Notes under the pieces: model-generated
Told to the model about the DNA's origin: nothing
Seen by the model: the letters and a program-made list of their open reading frames with translations, nothing else
Databases searched by the model: none
Shown: positions 21,134-32,285 of the stretch, piece by piece
Numbering within the stretch: the first letter of the stretch is position 1
How the letters are laid out: each line of letters opens with the position of its first letter
Assembly: GCA_933207985.1 (NCBI GenBank)
Contig: OW240912.1
Location: 75,513,594-75,577,593, forward strand
Direction of reading: 5' to 3'
Source: Pelobates cultripes
Taxonomy: Eukaryota; Chordata; Amphibia; Anura; Pelobatidae
DNA: 64,000 bases
Program-made: the position numbers and the translations under genes

Positions 21134-21278
21134 CACGGTCGCAGGTCCATGTGCTAGACTCTAAGTAAAATGAGTAGCATGCTGAGAACCCTGACACGCG
21201 CGTTTCACCCGACCTGGCTCATCAGAGGGAAGTGCTACTCCTATGACTTAGAGTCTAGCACATGGACCTGCGACCGTG
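21134..21278. repeat. 33-bp perfect inverted repeat enclosing the hammerhead
   Basis: 21134-21166 and 21246-21278 are exact inverse complements (CACGGTCGCAGG... and ...CCTGCGACCGTG). Together with the inner pairs they extend stem I of the ribozyme to over 40 pairs. Confidence 0.9.
21171..21240 (-). ncRNA. Hammerhead ribozyme-like motif 3, canonical core, type I
   Basis: On the minus strand the core CTGATGA (complement of 21219-21225) is exact. Stem II is GCC/GGT with a six-base loop, closed by a G-U pair (21207-21218). GAAA is 21206-21203. Stem III is ACG/TGT (one G-U) with a CGCG loop, giving the classic GTC cleavage triplet with C at 21193. Stem I starts with CCCT/AGGG (21226-21229 with 21189-21192), has an internal loop, then eight pairs GAGTAGCA/TGCTACTC (21172-21179 with 21233-21240), and continues into the 33-bp arm. 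Every fixed core base is present, so self-cleavage of the minus-strand transcript is plausible. Confidence 0.75.
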
Positions 21279-21699
21279 TTATTTTGTATATATTAGCCTA
21301 GTGGGACTAGAGATTCCGCCGTAGACTGACTGACACTTATTGTAGAGTGTCTGACATTCTATTGTAGAGTGTCCCCAGGACCAATAGGGACCTCTTTCAT
21401 ATCCAGGCATTAGCAATTCACGGTAGGCTATACAGATTTCTGTTACAAGCTAGTATCAGGGATATTATTAGATGATACTTCAGCTAGTACTCTATATACT
21501 AGTACGCATAGAATCTGTATTAGTAGATTTTACACCGGAGTGATATCCGGTTATTTGTTTCAGTATCATTAGCGTACTTTTAACAGGGTACCGCTTTAGT
21601 ACCTACCTTGTGTTCACTATATGTCGTTAGCAGTCTGGAACGACTGGATCCAATTGGGAAAGTTATCAAACCATGCTATAACCAGACATCTTACTGTGA

Positions 21700-22440
21700 G
21701 ACAGTCCCAGGCTGTAGTGGTTATGGTGACCAGATTCTCACTTTAAGAAGCCGGGGAAACCTGATTAAATTGAGCATGTTTTGGTGAAGACAAGAGCACT
21801 GCAGTCAACCTACATGCTGGCAGAAATTATTTCAGACACTTTACGTCTGTTAATAATTTGTTTAAGTGAGACTCTGATTGTGCTTTTATTAGACTTTTTA
21901 TTAGTTTTTTTTCCTGAGGTTATTTGTTCATGACCTGAAATTACATCTGTGCTGTAGTTTATTAAACTGAACGAGGTTAAATAGTTAGTTAAATGTTAAA
22001 ATGTAACTGTAATTATAACATACAGGCCAATTCACTAAGCCGCATGAATAGCTCCTCTGCTACTGAATCAGTTACGTTTCAAAGCCAGTTTGAAGATCCA
22101 TGGTATTTGCCATCATATGTCGCAGACTAGCTTCGGAGTGTAGCTCAACTCAGTCAGTGAATCTGTTTTTCTAGCGTAAGTGATAGCTATGCATGAAATT
22201 AACAGGTGTGGCATTGTGAATAATAGCTGTAAACAGTGACAATTTGAAAAATATTAAATTTGTAATGCATAATGTTGGGTATCTCCTAGACTCCTTATTA
22301 TTAGTCTCCACCATGTAACTCATGAGTTAAAGAAAGAGAAGTAGTAGCTTGGAGTTATCCTGGTATTTTTGAGATCCTGGGCGGCACCACATTTTTCTTC
22401 TTTTTAATTTATTTTTGTATTATAATATTAATTTCACTAT
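21700..22440. other. No gene recognised
   Basis: No domain-bearing ORF or repeat ends identified. Confidence 0.3.
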
Positions 22441-22617
22441 AACTTTCATTGCTGTAGGGCTGAGTGGTACATTATACTCAAAGAGCGATCACATGGCCCC
22501 CTATAGCTGGCTGTGGATCTGCCAGCAGGGGGACTGTCTGAAATATCAGACAGTCCCCCTGCTGGTGGGAAAGTAAAAAAATAAATGCTTAAACATGTTT
22601 TAAAATAAATTAAATGT

Positions 22618-22692
<75 letters not shown>

Positions 22693-23614
22693 TGTATATA
22701 TATTATATATATAATATATATTATATATATGTAACGTCATACATAGTGTATTTTAATATTAATATAAGTACATATATTAATATTAAAATACACTTAGAAT
22801 GATGTTACATATATATAATATGTTTATATATTATATATATAATAGATATATACACATATATTATATATATACGTATAATTACAATAATAAATAAATAAAA
22901 TACTAAAATAAATTTTAATTTTTTAAAAAAATTTAAATAAATTATATATACATATGTAATTTCATTCTAACTGTATTTTGTTATTAGTATATATATATAG
23001 AGATGAACGCTAACTCTGGCCAGTGCCTGTGACTAAGTGGCTACTAAAAAAGACTAAACATACCCCACTTTCAATACCTTAGGTTGTCTACTTTTTCAAA
23101 TGGTATGCCATTATGCGGGTAATTCTCATTCCTGGGCTACCACACAGTCTCAAAGGTAACATTACTAATCTGGCAAATTTCAATTTGAAAATGGAACGTT
23201 CTATATTTGACCCTGTAACTTTCCAAAACACCAAAAAACCTGTTAATGGGGGGTACTGTTGTACTCGTGAGACATCGTTGATTACAAATATGTGCATTTT
23301 TTTGCAGTAAAACCTAACAGTATTATGACATTCACAGCTAAAATGTCAGAGGGAAATACAAATTTAAAAAAAAAATCTTATTTTCTCAAATTTTTTTTAA
23401 TTTTATTCATAATAAATTATGTTCCATATATGAATAGTTAATGATAAATTAAAGCCCTGTTTTTCCTGAACAAAATGATATATAATAAGTGTGGGTGCAC
23501 TTAATGTGACAGCGGTGAATTACGGTTGAACAGACATATAGCGCAAATTCCAGTTTTTGTTTACGTTTTGTTTCGATCAGAACGTGCACTATTGACTCCA
23601 TTCTGAAGGGGTTA
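22440..23614. mobile_element. TTAACCCC-type multi-hairpin element, copy 2
   Basis: The right end is CTGAAGGGGTTAA (about 23605-23614). The block 23005-23330 aligns with 17510-17840 (GACTAAGTGGCTACTAAAAA, GTAATTCTCATTCCTGGGCT and others). An 18-bp perfect hairpin, CAGCAGGGGGACTGTCTG with its inverse, lies at 22523-22564. The middle is AT dinucleotide repeat. No ORF. Confidence 0.6.
22624..22735. repeat. (AT)n microsatellite
   Basis: Over 100 bases of alternating A/T with a few G/C interruptions. Confidence 0.85.
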
Positions 23615-23708
23615 AAAGTGAAGTGAAAGTTTCTTTTAAAATATTAGAAATATCCGCAGGCACTCAGGATGTTAAAGCCGCAGGCAGGTTTACTGAAACA
23701 GAAAGGAC

Positions 23709-23750
23709 AACAACATTTCGACCTAACAGGAGGTCTTTGTCGAGCCTGGG
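23709..23750 (-). ncRNA. Hammerhead-like motif 4, decayed core
   Basis: On the minus strand CTCGACAAA (23744-23736) precedes a perfect 5-bp stem II, GACCT/AGGTC with loop CCTGTT (23735-23720), then GAAA (23719-23716). The core has an extra base and A in place of the essential G8, so cleavage is unlikely. Stem I offers about three pairs only. The layout places it in the same family as motifs 1-3; it is cut by the end of the TTAACCCC element at 23614. Confidence 0.35.
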
Positions 23751-24133
23751 GATAATTCTTCTATTTGCTTTGCTGTTGTGGGATTGCTGGACCTACACTT
23801 CTGCAATAGAGTTTCTTTTAAAATGGCCAACAGACTGCCTCACAAATCAAGTATAGTGTATACCCAAGACTAAATAGTCCTTAACCTGTAAGAGTTTTTT
23901 TTTTTAAAGAGTGGTTTCCTACTCATGGATTGTATACTTTGTTTAGCTGTTTGCACTTTTTTGGCAGTTTTTAGTAGTCTGAGAAATATGAATCGAGACA
24001 CTTAACTATGTCCAGATGCATTGTGAAGTTACCTCTTCTAGTCTTTTGTTAAATTTGGTAACATTTATCAAGAGGTTGCAAATATTCTAGTATCACAGTG
24101 CATCAAGACATTAGGTAAAGTCAAGCCGTTTTT

Positions 24134-24370
24134 TTAAAAAGCAAGATTTAATATTTTTATATAAGCTTTTCAAATTATTTAATAATTTTAGATAAAATTT
24201 TCAAATTATTAATTATTTTAAGAAACATATCAATATTGATATTTTATGATATATTCATATTTTTTAATACATTATATATTTTTAAAATTTTTAATATTTT
24301 GAAAAATTATTTAAAAATGTTATAATTTTTTTAAAAATCATTTGAAAAGCTTATCCAAAAATATTAACTT
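24134..24370. repeat. AT-rich foldback
   Basis: AATATTTTTATATAAGCTTTTCAAAT (positions about 24151-24176) is matched inversely at about 24340-24366 through TTTGAAAAGCTTATCC. The interior is AT-rich with further self-pairing. Confidence 0.6.
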
Positions 24371-24404
24371 GAAGCCTATATTTAAAAAGACTGTATATGT
24401 CTTA

Positions 24405-24592
24405 ATGTTTCTAATACCCCACCTCCTATAGTCTGTAAGCTCGTTTGAGCAGGGTCCTCTTCAACCTATTGTTACTGTAAGTTTTCTTGTAATTGTCCTA
24501 TTTATTGTTACATCCCCCCTCTCAAAATATTGTAAAGCGCTACGGAATCTGTTGGCGCTATATAAATGGCAATAATAATAATAATAATAATA
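24405..24592 (+). mobile_element. LINE/SINE 3' tail, 'GCGCTATATAAAT(AAT)n' type, copy 3
   Basis: Best-preserved of three copies: GTAAGCTCGTTTGAGCAGGG, then AAAGCGCTACGGAATCTG, GGCGCTATATAAATGGC and (AAT)n. It aligns with 6140-6325. Confidence 0.7.
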
Positions 24593-24805
24593 TAAGCAGA
24601 AAAGCTGCTGGTTTTAGAGAATTTTTGGAACAGGGTATGATATGGAGAAAACAGTAAAGTTTCAGGAGGCAGAGAAAGTCAAATGTCGTAAAGGCTTATA
24701 CTTAGAACTTAGCTATTTTAGTCTTGGTTTTGTAATTTTGGTTTAGATTATTAAAATTCACAATTTAGAGAAAGCATGTCAAACTCGTGGCCCACAATGG
24801 ACATC

Positions 24806-25370
24806 TTTGCGAGTGAGTGTGTGTGTCTGTGTGTGTGTGTGTCTGTCAGTGAGTGTGTGGGTGTGTTGGTGTCTGTCTGTCAGTGAGTATGTGTGTGTCT
24901 CTATGTGTCAGTGAGTATGTGTGTCTGTCAGTGAGTGTGTCTGTCAGTGAGTGTGTGTGTGTATGTGTGTGTGTGTGTGTGTGTATGTCTGTCTGTCAGT
25001 GTATATGTGTGTCTGTCAGAGTGTGTGTGTCTATCAGTGAGTGTGTGTGTCTGTGTGTGTCAGTGAGTGTGTGGGTGTGTGAGTGTATTGGTGTCTGTCT
25101 GGCAGTGAGTATGTATGTGTCTCTGTGTGTCAGTTAGTGTGTGTGTCAATGAGTATGTGTGTGTCTGTGTGTGTGTGTCTGTCAGTGAGTGTGTCTTTCT
25201 GTGTGTCTGTCAGTGAGTGTGTCTGTGTGTGTGCGTGTGTCTGTCAGTGTATATGTGTGCCTGTCAGAGTGTATGTGTGTGTGTGTGTCTATCAGTGAGT
25301 GTGTGTGTGTGTCTGTCTGTCAGTGTGTGTGTCAGTGAGTGTGTGTGTGTCAGTCTGTGTTGCGATGGCC
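24806..25370 (+). repeat. TG-rich minisatellite (GTGTGTCTGTCAGTGA units)
   Basis: Alternating GTGTGT runs and TCTGTCAGTGAG units over about 560 bases. The Cys/Val/Ser-rich open frames here are products of the repeat. Confidence 0.9.
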
Positions 25371-25705
25371 GCAGCTGGACAGTGGAGTACCTGAAGGTGC
25401 ACAGAGGCACGCAATGCCACATCACATTCTGACGTGACATCGACGTGCTCCACCTTCACAAGAAGTAGCGGGTAGGTTTCAAGAATTAGCGGGAGGATCC
25501 GCTTTGGCGCAGGGTGTGCACAGCACCATTTTGGGTATACCAGAGGCCGGAATCCGGAGTCGCATACTGGCAGTGGCAATGTGAGTGGAGTCTCCTTGTT
25601 GGCTAGAGGGGATGCTGGGATTTAGTATACTGTACTTTTTAAAATAAACCTACGCTTCTATGAAAATGTAAGTTTTTTGTTTTTTTGCAGCCCACATAAA
25701 CTTAA

Positions 25706-26190
25706 AGGACCACTATAGTGCCAGGAAAACATACTCGTTTTCCTGGCACCATAGTGCCCTGAGGGTGCCCCCACCCTCAGGGTCCACCTCCCGCCGGGCT
25801 CTGGGGAGCGGAAGGGGTTAAAATCTTACCTTTCTCCAGCGCCAGGCGGGGAGCTCTCTGCCTCCTCTCCTCCTTTTTTGGCTGAATGCGCATGCGCGGC
25901 AGGAGCTGCATGCGCAGTCAGCCAGTCTCATAGGAAAGCATTCATAATGCTTTCCTATGGACGCTTGCGTCGTCTCACTGTGATTTTCACAGTGAGGATC
26001 ACGCAAACGCCTCTAGCGGCTGTCAATGAGACAGCCACTAGAGGCTTTAGAGGCTGGATTAACCCTATTATAAACATAGCAGTTTCTCTGAAACTGCTAT
26101 GTTTATAAAAAAAAAGGGTTTACCCTAGAGGGACCTGGCACCCAGACCACTTCATTAAGCTGAAGTGGTCTGGGTGCCTAGAGTGGTCCT
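25706..26190. mobile_element. TTAA-flanked MITE nested in the hAT element
   Basis: TTAA on both sides (25702-25705, 26191-26194), ends AGGACCACTATAG and CTAGAGTGGTCCT. It contains at least five palindromes, including the 17-base arms around 'aaaacatactcgttttcctg', GCATTCATAATGC, a CTCTAGCGGCTGTC pair, and ATAAACATAGCAGTTTC with its inverse. Non-autonomous piggyBac/Kolobok-type by its target. Confidence 0.85.
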
Positions 26191-26325
26191 TTAAACCTTG
26201 CTTATTTGGCCCGTGCTAGACTTTGAGTTTGACATGCTTGATTTAGAGAATAACAATGCTGGTATTCAAGAAACGTCTTAAAATATGGCACGGTGGTAAA
26301 CTAATAACAATTTAAGGGACTTTTA

Positions 26326-26420
26326 TAAATATATATATATATATATATGTAGATAAACACATAGATATCTAATGACTTAATTGATTTAATTATTTAATTT
26401 AATATATATATATATATATA
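26326..26420. repeat. Two (AT)n tracts
   Basis: About 26328-26348 and 26402-26420. Confidence 0.75.
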
Positions 26421-26424
26421 AAAT

Positions 26425-28487
26425 CTATTAAAATGTTAATTAAAATGTTGTGTGTGTAAACATATAAAGAGTTTTAGATAGGTGATTATTCATATGGTAT
26501 GTTTAATTCATAGTGACATTTTGTTAATTTGGCTGAATATTCATTTTGCATCTCTCATGTGTCCAAAGTACTCTTAGTGTCAACAAATTGTAAACTTACA
26601 CAATTTAACTTCACAAAGACAAATAACTACCAACTGCAGTGCAGCAAAGCTCATCTCTAACTGTTGAAAACAGATATTATATGATGTGATCAACAGCTGC
26701 AAATCTCTTCTGTAAATCATGTAATTTAGCAATCTCCCTACACAACAAATAGATTAATTTCTCACTTTCATTCATTCAAGTTATGTGTCTTTATTATGCG
26801 TGAAAGATTTGACATTGTTAAAATTAATGTATTTTTACTCTATTGAGAATAGATATTTAATATATATATATTATTAATAAAACAAACAATCTAACAACAC
26901 TAACCAGTAATATTATCAGTTAATGTATATTTTTTCAGTGTGTGGTTCAATGTTATAGGTGGAAAGGCTCAGGTGCACGTCAGCAGACAATAAGCTATGG
27001 ATGGTAAATTAAACTTCCTCTTTATAAAAATAGGATGACAATCTTTAGCATAGAAAGATTTGTGTTGGCACAAACATACAAATAATTAGGGTTAGGATGA
27101 AACTTTAGGATGTAACATACTCCCAAGTGAACACAATGATAAAGGTAATACTAACTTAATATGAGAACAGAATAAATAGCTCCGAATATCTAAAGGGGAA
27201 ACAAACTAAACATAGTGTAATAAAGTTATGTCCCAGTCAACACGCAATATGTAAGCCCATCATCCTTAACTCAGGAATATGAGATGAATCTGATCCAGGA
27301 TGTGAATAATCTTCTCAGACTTCAAGAGAAAGCAGAAAGCAAAAATAGTGCAAATGGCAGGTATGAAACAAATATTTATTCAGATTCCACTTACAAAATA
27401 GGCGATAAAACAGGCATGTCTCCACATTCAGTGGCTTTGGATGTTACTGATGAATCTTGGAGTCAGCCGGACAATAAAAAGAACATAAAATAATAAAAGA
27501 ACATGGATAAAAGACCCCCCAAAAAAGGTAAACCAAAGCCCCCAATGTATATATCCCAAATTGTTTGGCACAGACTGAACCTGAAGGGTCTTAATAGGGA
27601 ACCATCAGGTCCCAGAGTGTAAAATATTATATTTACTTATTTTCTGTATTTAAAAAAATGTGTATTCATGGTATCTGGAAAATACAATTAAATGTAAAAA
27701 TCCCACTTTTATGGAACTGAGTGCCTCCACCTTGGCTTCCTGTAAATCATTGTTATGAGCTCTGTCTTTTGTGTCTGTCAGTGTGCATGGGGAGAGCATA
27801 GGGAAAGAAAGATAAGTGGAAACAGTTTAGATTATATATAAAAAGGTCATGCTCTGAAAAGCGGTCTAAGGTACTAAATCAACCAGCGTAAAAACACTTT
27901 TTTTAAAATAAACTTTTCTGTTTCTTTTCTTCCAATATGATGTGTACCCTGGCTGGACTGAGCTAGATTGTGATGTTAACTGATAAATCTTGACAATATT
28001 TTTGAAATAAATTTGAGCATCAGATGAAAAAGGTTAATACAAGCAATATGTGATATTTCAAAGTTTTATTTAATGGTGTTTCCAGAGAAGTGATGGTTTC
28101 CCTTTAAAAATGTACTGGCACATAATATGTAATCAATACAGGTCCAGGGGTATCTAGAGAAATACTTGTAATCAATATGGGAAATTTCATTATTAGGGAT
28201 CATTTCAAATAAAATAAAAGCACATTGACCATGTATTTCAGCTTTAATTATATTATTTAATCTTTGCCCATTGTAGAGACATGCTCATTTGTAAATTCAG
28301 AAGTGGTTTAAACATAGCTGTGTTAGTATTAATACCTCTCTTCAACATTCCACATGAGAGGCAAATATGTTGTTCATGGCCAAGGTTATAAGTAAAGCAT
28401 TGCAATTAAATGCTTGTCCTTCAGAGCTAGTGAAACATTATTGTGCTTTTAGCAATAAAGATTAGTTCCATTAATAGGTAATTTGCA
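26425..28487. other. No gene recognised
   Basis: Two kilobases of AT-rich DNA. A 69-codon frame at 27284-27493 (starting MNLIQDVNNLLRLQEKAE) has ordinary protein-like composition but no recognisable domain or clear splice sites; an exon or retroelement relic cannot be excluded. Confidence 0.3.
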
Positions 28488-28491
28488 TTAA

Positions 28492-28871
28492 AGGAACAGT
28501 CTAGGCACCATAACTACTATAGCGTGTTGTAGTGGCTATGGGGTCATAGCATGCTGTAGTGGGAATGGTGACATTTTAAAATGGTTTGCCTTCTTACCTG
28601 GGATCCTCTGAGCATGTTGCCCACTGCTACCACGGCAGCCTCCTCTCTAGCTGAAAGCTTTCTGAGCTAACCATGAACTGCAGGGCTGCTAATGGAAGCT
28701 CTTAAGCAAAAGTTTATGGGTCTCCTGGTGACTGAGAAAAAGTGTCCCAACAGACACCAGGTATAAAGTCAAAACCTATTCAAATGGCTTGACTGCTGAC
28801 AATGAGGGGTACCAGGGTACTCCTGTTACCGTAACCACTGCTTGTAGTAGTTATGGTATTTAGAGCCTTCC
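28492..28871. mobile_element. TTAA-type MITE, diverged
   Basis: The left end is TTAA (28488-28491) then AGGAACAGTCTAGGCACCATAACTAC. The right end, GTAGTTATGGTATTTAGAG-CCTTCCT, is the inverse with changes, followed by TTGA in place of TTAA. Confidence 0.6.
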
Positions 28872-29031
28872 TTGAAGCCCAACTGTATCAGATAAAAAGC
28901 TAATACTTGCTGGATCCCCTGTTAGCAGACATTAGCATGTATTTAGAGAGCCGAATGTACACTAAGATCCCTAACAATATAGTCTCCTCACCTGAGAATC
29001 CTCTCACTATAGAGGAATTCCAGGAGCTTAA

Positions 29032-29340
29032 AGGATCACTATAGGGTCAGGAACAGAAACATGTATTCCTGACCCTATAGGGTTAAAACCACCATCTAGC
29101 CCCCTTGTCCCATTTTGCCTCCCTAAGTATAGTAAAATCTTACTTGTATTCAAGCCTACAGCTGCTGGCTTTGTCCATGTTTCCTTTAGACCTGCCCACT
29201 GCTGACATTAGCAGAAGTGGTAGCCTGATCCAATCACAATGCTTCCCCATAGGATTGGCTGAGACTGACAAAGAGGCAGATCAGGGGCAGAGCCAGCACT
29301 ATTCAAACATAGCCCTGGCCAATCAGCATTACTTGCGAGC
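29032..29340 (+). mobile_element. TTAA-type MITE, left portion
   Basis: TTAA (29028-29031) then AGGATCACTATAGGGTCAGGAA, with a terminal hairpin TCAGGAACA.../...TTCCTGACCCTATAG. Inner sequence matches the inverse of 4480-4675. No right end. Confidence 0.55.
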
Positions 29341-29893
29341 GCCACAGCCCAGTCATATTTGCCACTCTGTAGAGATGATGAGTATAATACTTTCCAATGT
29401 ACGTTTCATGTGCCTTACATCTACCAGGCCGCCTAATCAGAGACAGGAAAGTGGGATGGAGGGGGGGGAATACCAAGGAACCCAGGATGATCCCCAAACA
29501 TATAGCTTGAAATAACCCAGTCATAGCGGAAACGGGGGCAGAGGCCTGCAAAACTTACCCTGCATAGAACTTACTTATAACATGAGGCCCAAGCTATAGG
29601 GGCAGGATCCAGGCCACCTCCAGCACTAGCCAGACCTAGAACCCACAGAGTGGAGTACTGGGGAGGGAGGAGGGAGGAGGGGACTGGGCCTGTAATTGTC
29701 ACTCCGCCAAGCTTAGACTTAACCCACGGTAGCTTCAATGCCTATCCGACCGCAAGATCACTTTGATTCATCCATTGGCATGTGGGGGGATGTGTGCCCG
29801 GGGTCCCTGCTGCCCACCCAGATGGTTTGCCAGCCATGCCTGGTCCGGGTCTGTGCGGGGGTGGGCCTGGGTGGTCACCCATAGCCAGGAAGT

Positions 29894-30280
29894 GTACTGT
29901 TGGTGGGCGGAGACTTCAACGCTGTCCCATGCTCAGCAATAGACAGAAGCTCCAAACCCGGGATACCAAGGTCACAAGGAAGAGGGGGCCAGGACAAACT
30001 CATGTATGCCTTTCTTACCCGAATTGGACTGCTTGACGCGTGGAGACTACAACACCCTGATACAAAGGACTATACCTTTTACTCCAATCCCCGTGACACA
30101 TACTCACGCATTGACAACCTACTACTGAACAAGAATGGAATGACTAAAGGCCTACATACAGAAATTAAAACACATCCCATCACATGGTCAGACAACGCTG
30201 ACATAGCAATCACCAGTAAACCAGTGGAGCTTACTCAAAGACGACATACTAGTCGCAGCCATGAATCAAGTGATATCTGA
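29894..30280 (+). pseudogene. L1 ORF2 endonuclease, C-terminal half
   Basis: The frame contains VVGGDFNAVP, the metal/phosphate-contact motif of APE-type LINE endonucleases, then DYTFYSNPRDTYSRIDNLLL, which matches the SRIDY-like catalytic strand, and ITWSDNADI, where the SDH motif (catalytic His) has become SDN. This nicks target DNA in active L1. The changed SDH and the frame end near 30280 indicate decay. It continues into the RT block out of frame. Confidence 0.8.
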
Positions 30281-30644
30281 CTACTTCAACCTCAATCTGG
30301 GCAGCTCACAAAGCTGTTCTTCGGAGACACATTATAAGGGCTGCCACACACAAAAAGCAGCACAAAACAGCTGCTGCAACTGCAACTAGCACTCAGAAAA
30401 TTAGAACAGCAACATAAAACCAACTCTACCAACTCTAGGCTAACCGAACTGACAGCTTTGAGACACTCCATTAAGGAACTAGCCCTAGAAGACGTGGCTT
30501 GATCAATTCTCTGATCCAAACGACTTTACTATGAGAAATCCAATAAAATGGACACCGTGCTAGCCAAGTCCCTTTCGGATTAGGCAGGAGAATAAGCCAA
30601 TCACCAAGATAGACTCATTCCTCACAGGACTGGGCTTACAGACA

Positions 30645-31320
30645 GTGACAGGGAAAGAGGCAGAGGACCTCAGAGCGCCCTTTATGCAAGATGAGATGGA
30701 AATAGCCATTTCTGCCCTCAAAGGCAACAAGGCACCAGGCCCCGAGGGGTATGATATCAGCTATTACAAACAATTTCAGGAGGAACTTGCCCCACATATC
30801 ACTAACTTATGCAACCACTTCATACGGGGGGGCGCACCAGACAAAGACATTGCCACGGCAAACATTATTCTCTTGCCCAAACCCAACAGAGACACCACAC
30901 TCACCTCAAACTACCGACCGATTTCACTAATCAATTCTGACCTCAAAATTTTTGCTAAGATACTAGCACACAGGTTGATACCGTTACTAGTGAAACTGAT
31001 GCACGCAGATCAGGTGGGCTTCATACCAGGCAGACAACTGTATGAGAACACCAGAAGGGGGGTGGGTCTGGTATGTTTCCTGACAAACGCCAAGATGCCT
31101 TCTCTGGCTCTATCTCTGGACGCAGAGAAGGCATTCAACCGCGTACAATGGCCATTCTTATTTAGACTGCTCCAACATCTTCAGTTCCCTGTGGTCTTAA
31201 TAACTGCAACCAAAGCCCTATATACAGATTTGAGAGCCCAAACTTTTATATACTACTATTTAGCTGCACAATTGAGACAAATTGTCCACTGGCACTCCCC
31301 ACCAGGCAAACAACAGTGAG
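30645..31320 (+). pseudogene. L1 ORF2 reverse transcriptase, N-terminal fingers and palm start
   Basis: Motifs in order: ISALKGNKAPGPEGYDISYY (motif 0/1), NIILLPKPNRD, SNYRPISLINSDLKIFAKILAHRL (motif 2), DQVGFIPGRQ (motif 2a), SLALSLDAEKAFNRVQWPFL (motif A with its Asp). The sequence then breaks at about 31250, before motif B and the FADD box, which are missing. So the catalytic Asp pair has been lost by an internal deletion. Confidence 0.85.
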
Positions 31321-32285
31321 TAGAAATAGAGTCACTCCTCACAGGGGCAGACAACCCCCAATTCTACATCTGGACCCCCAAACAAAATAGAGCCCTTCTA
31401 AGGACCACCTGCCCAGCCATTCTGAATTCAATCCACATACGGGACAAGGCGACATTGAAATACGCCTTAGGGGGATCCCTTTCACCAATGACCCCAATAC
31501 TAAGGAACAGACAATTTCCCCCGAGTGTGAGAGCAGCAGAGTTTAAAGGACTGGAACGCACAGTTTTACGACTCATTCACCTATATGTAGACAACCTGAA
31601 ATCACCAGCGCCATTAGCAACTAGGGACTACGGTTCATACATACAGGTCAGGGAGTATGCGAGGTAAGAACAACTGCCAGGATGCCAATGACATTCTTTG
31701 AGAAACTCACTGAAACCTCACAAACACAGCTGATCACACTACTATAACAACACCTCTGTTCACACACAGACGAGAAGGGAGAGCTCCGATACACAGAGTT
31801 ATGGAAAGCCGACCTGGGGGAGGAACTGGAGGGAACTGACTGGCAGGGTATTTGGGAGGCAAGTGATAAATCTTCCATATACGTCACGATACAGGAGCAA
31901 TCCTACAAGACACTATTTAGATGGTACATGACGCCATTTAAGCAGTATCATATGAAACTCAGTACTAACGATTTATGCTGGTGGTTATGCGAACAAAAAG
32001 GGAGCTATATTCACATGTGGTGGCAGTACCCCAGGATACAGGAGTTCTGGCAGAGTGTGGGGACCCTGAGTTCTGACATTCTCCAAAGACAGGCGCCCCT
32101 GGAGCCATGGGCATGCCTACTGTCTAAACCAACTGACGGCCTCCACAGATATGAGCAGAAACTGCTTAACATGATCTACCTTGCAGCACGTAGAGACCAG
32201 GCACACCACTGGGCAAACCCTGACACCCCCCAAATAGCGCTTGTAGCAACAAACTACGCAACAATCATCTCATGGACAAGCTGAC
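31321..32285 (+). pseudogene. L1 ORF2 C-terminal region with zinc-knuckle relic
   Basis: Frame pieces include ALGGSLSPMTPILRNRQFPP and, at 31928-32284, LCWWLCEQKGSYIHMWWQYP, the relic of the CWRC...HMWW cysteine-rich motif at the L1 ORF2 C-terminus (one Cys changed). Stops and frameshifts occur between the pieces. Confidence 0.75.

Larger units (their letters stand above)
19350..21700 (-). mobile_element. Compound inverted element with hammerhead at the hairpin tip
   Basis: Read on the minus strand, this begins with a short arm (about 21640-21246), reaches a hammerhead core (21240-21171), continues through a long arm (about 21166-19740) and closes in a 78-base foldback (19352-19732). The arm sequences next to the ribozyme are inverse copies: 33 perfect pairs (21134-21166 with 21246-21278), then further matches such as CTAGTCCCACTAG, broken by an indel. 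The long arm aligns with 48600-49600. Inverted or tandem pseudo-LTRs and hammerheads are known from Penelope-like elements; I infer a non-autonomous relative. No ORF. Confidence 0.5.
24771..26240. mobile_element. Non-autonomous hAT-type element carrying a TG minisatellite
   Basis: ATTTAGAG is duplicated on both sides (24763-24770, 26241-26248). The ends are AAAGCATGTCAAACTC and GAGTTTGACATGCTTG, inverse with one mismatch. The 8-bp duplication indicates hAT. Inside are a TG minisatellite (24806-25370) and a separate TTAA MITE (25706-26190). No transposase ORF. Confidence 0.8.

Noticed and set aside
24853..25432. Cys/Val-rich ORFs
   Set aside because: Direct products of the TG repeat.
27284..27493. 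Possible host exon
   Set aside because: Protein-like composition but no recognisable domain and no clear acceptor/donor pair; left unassigned.
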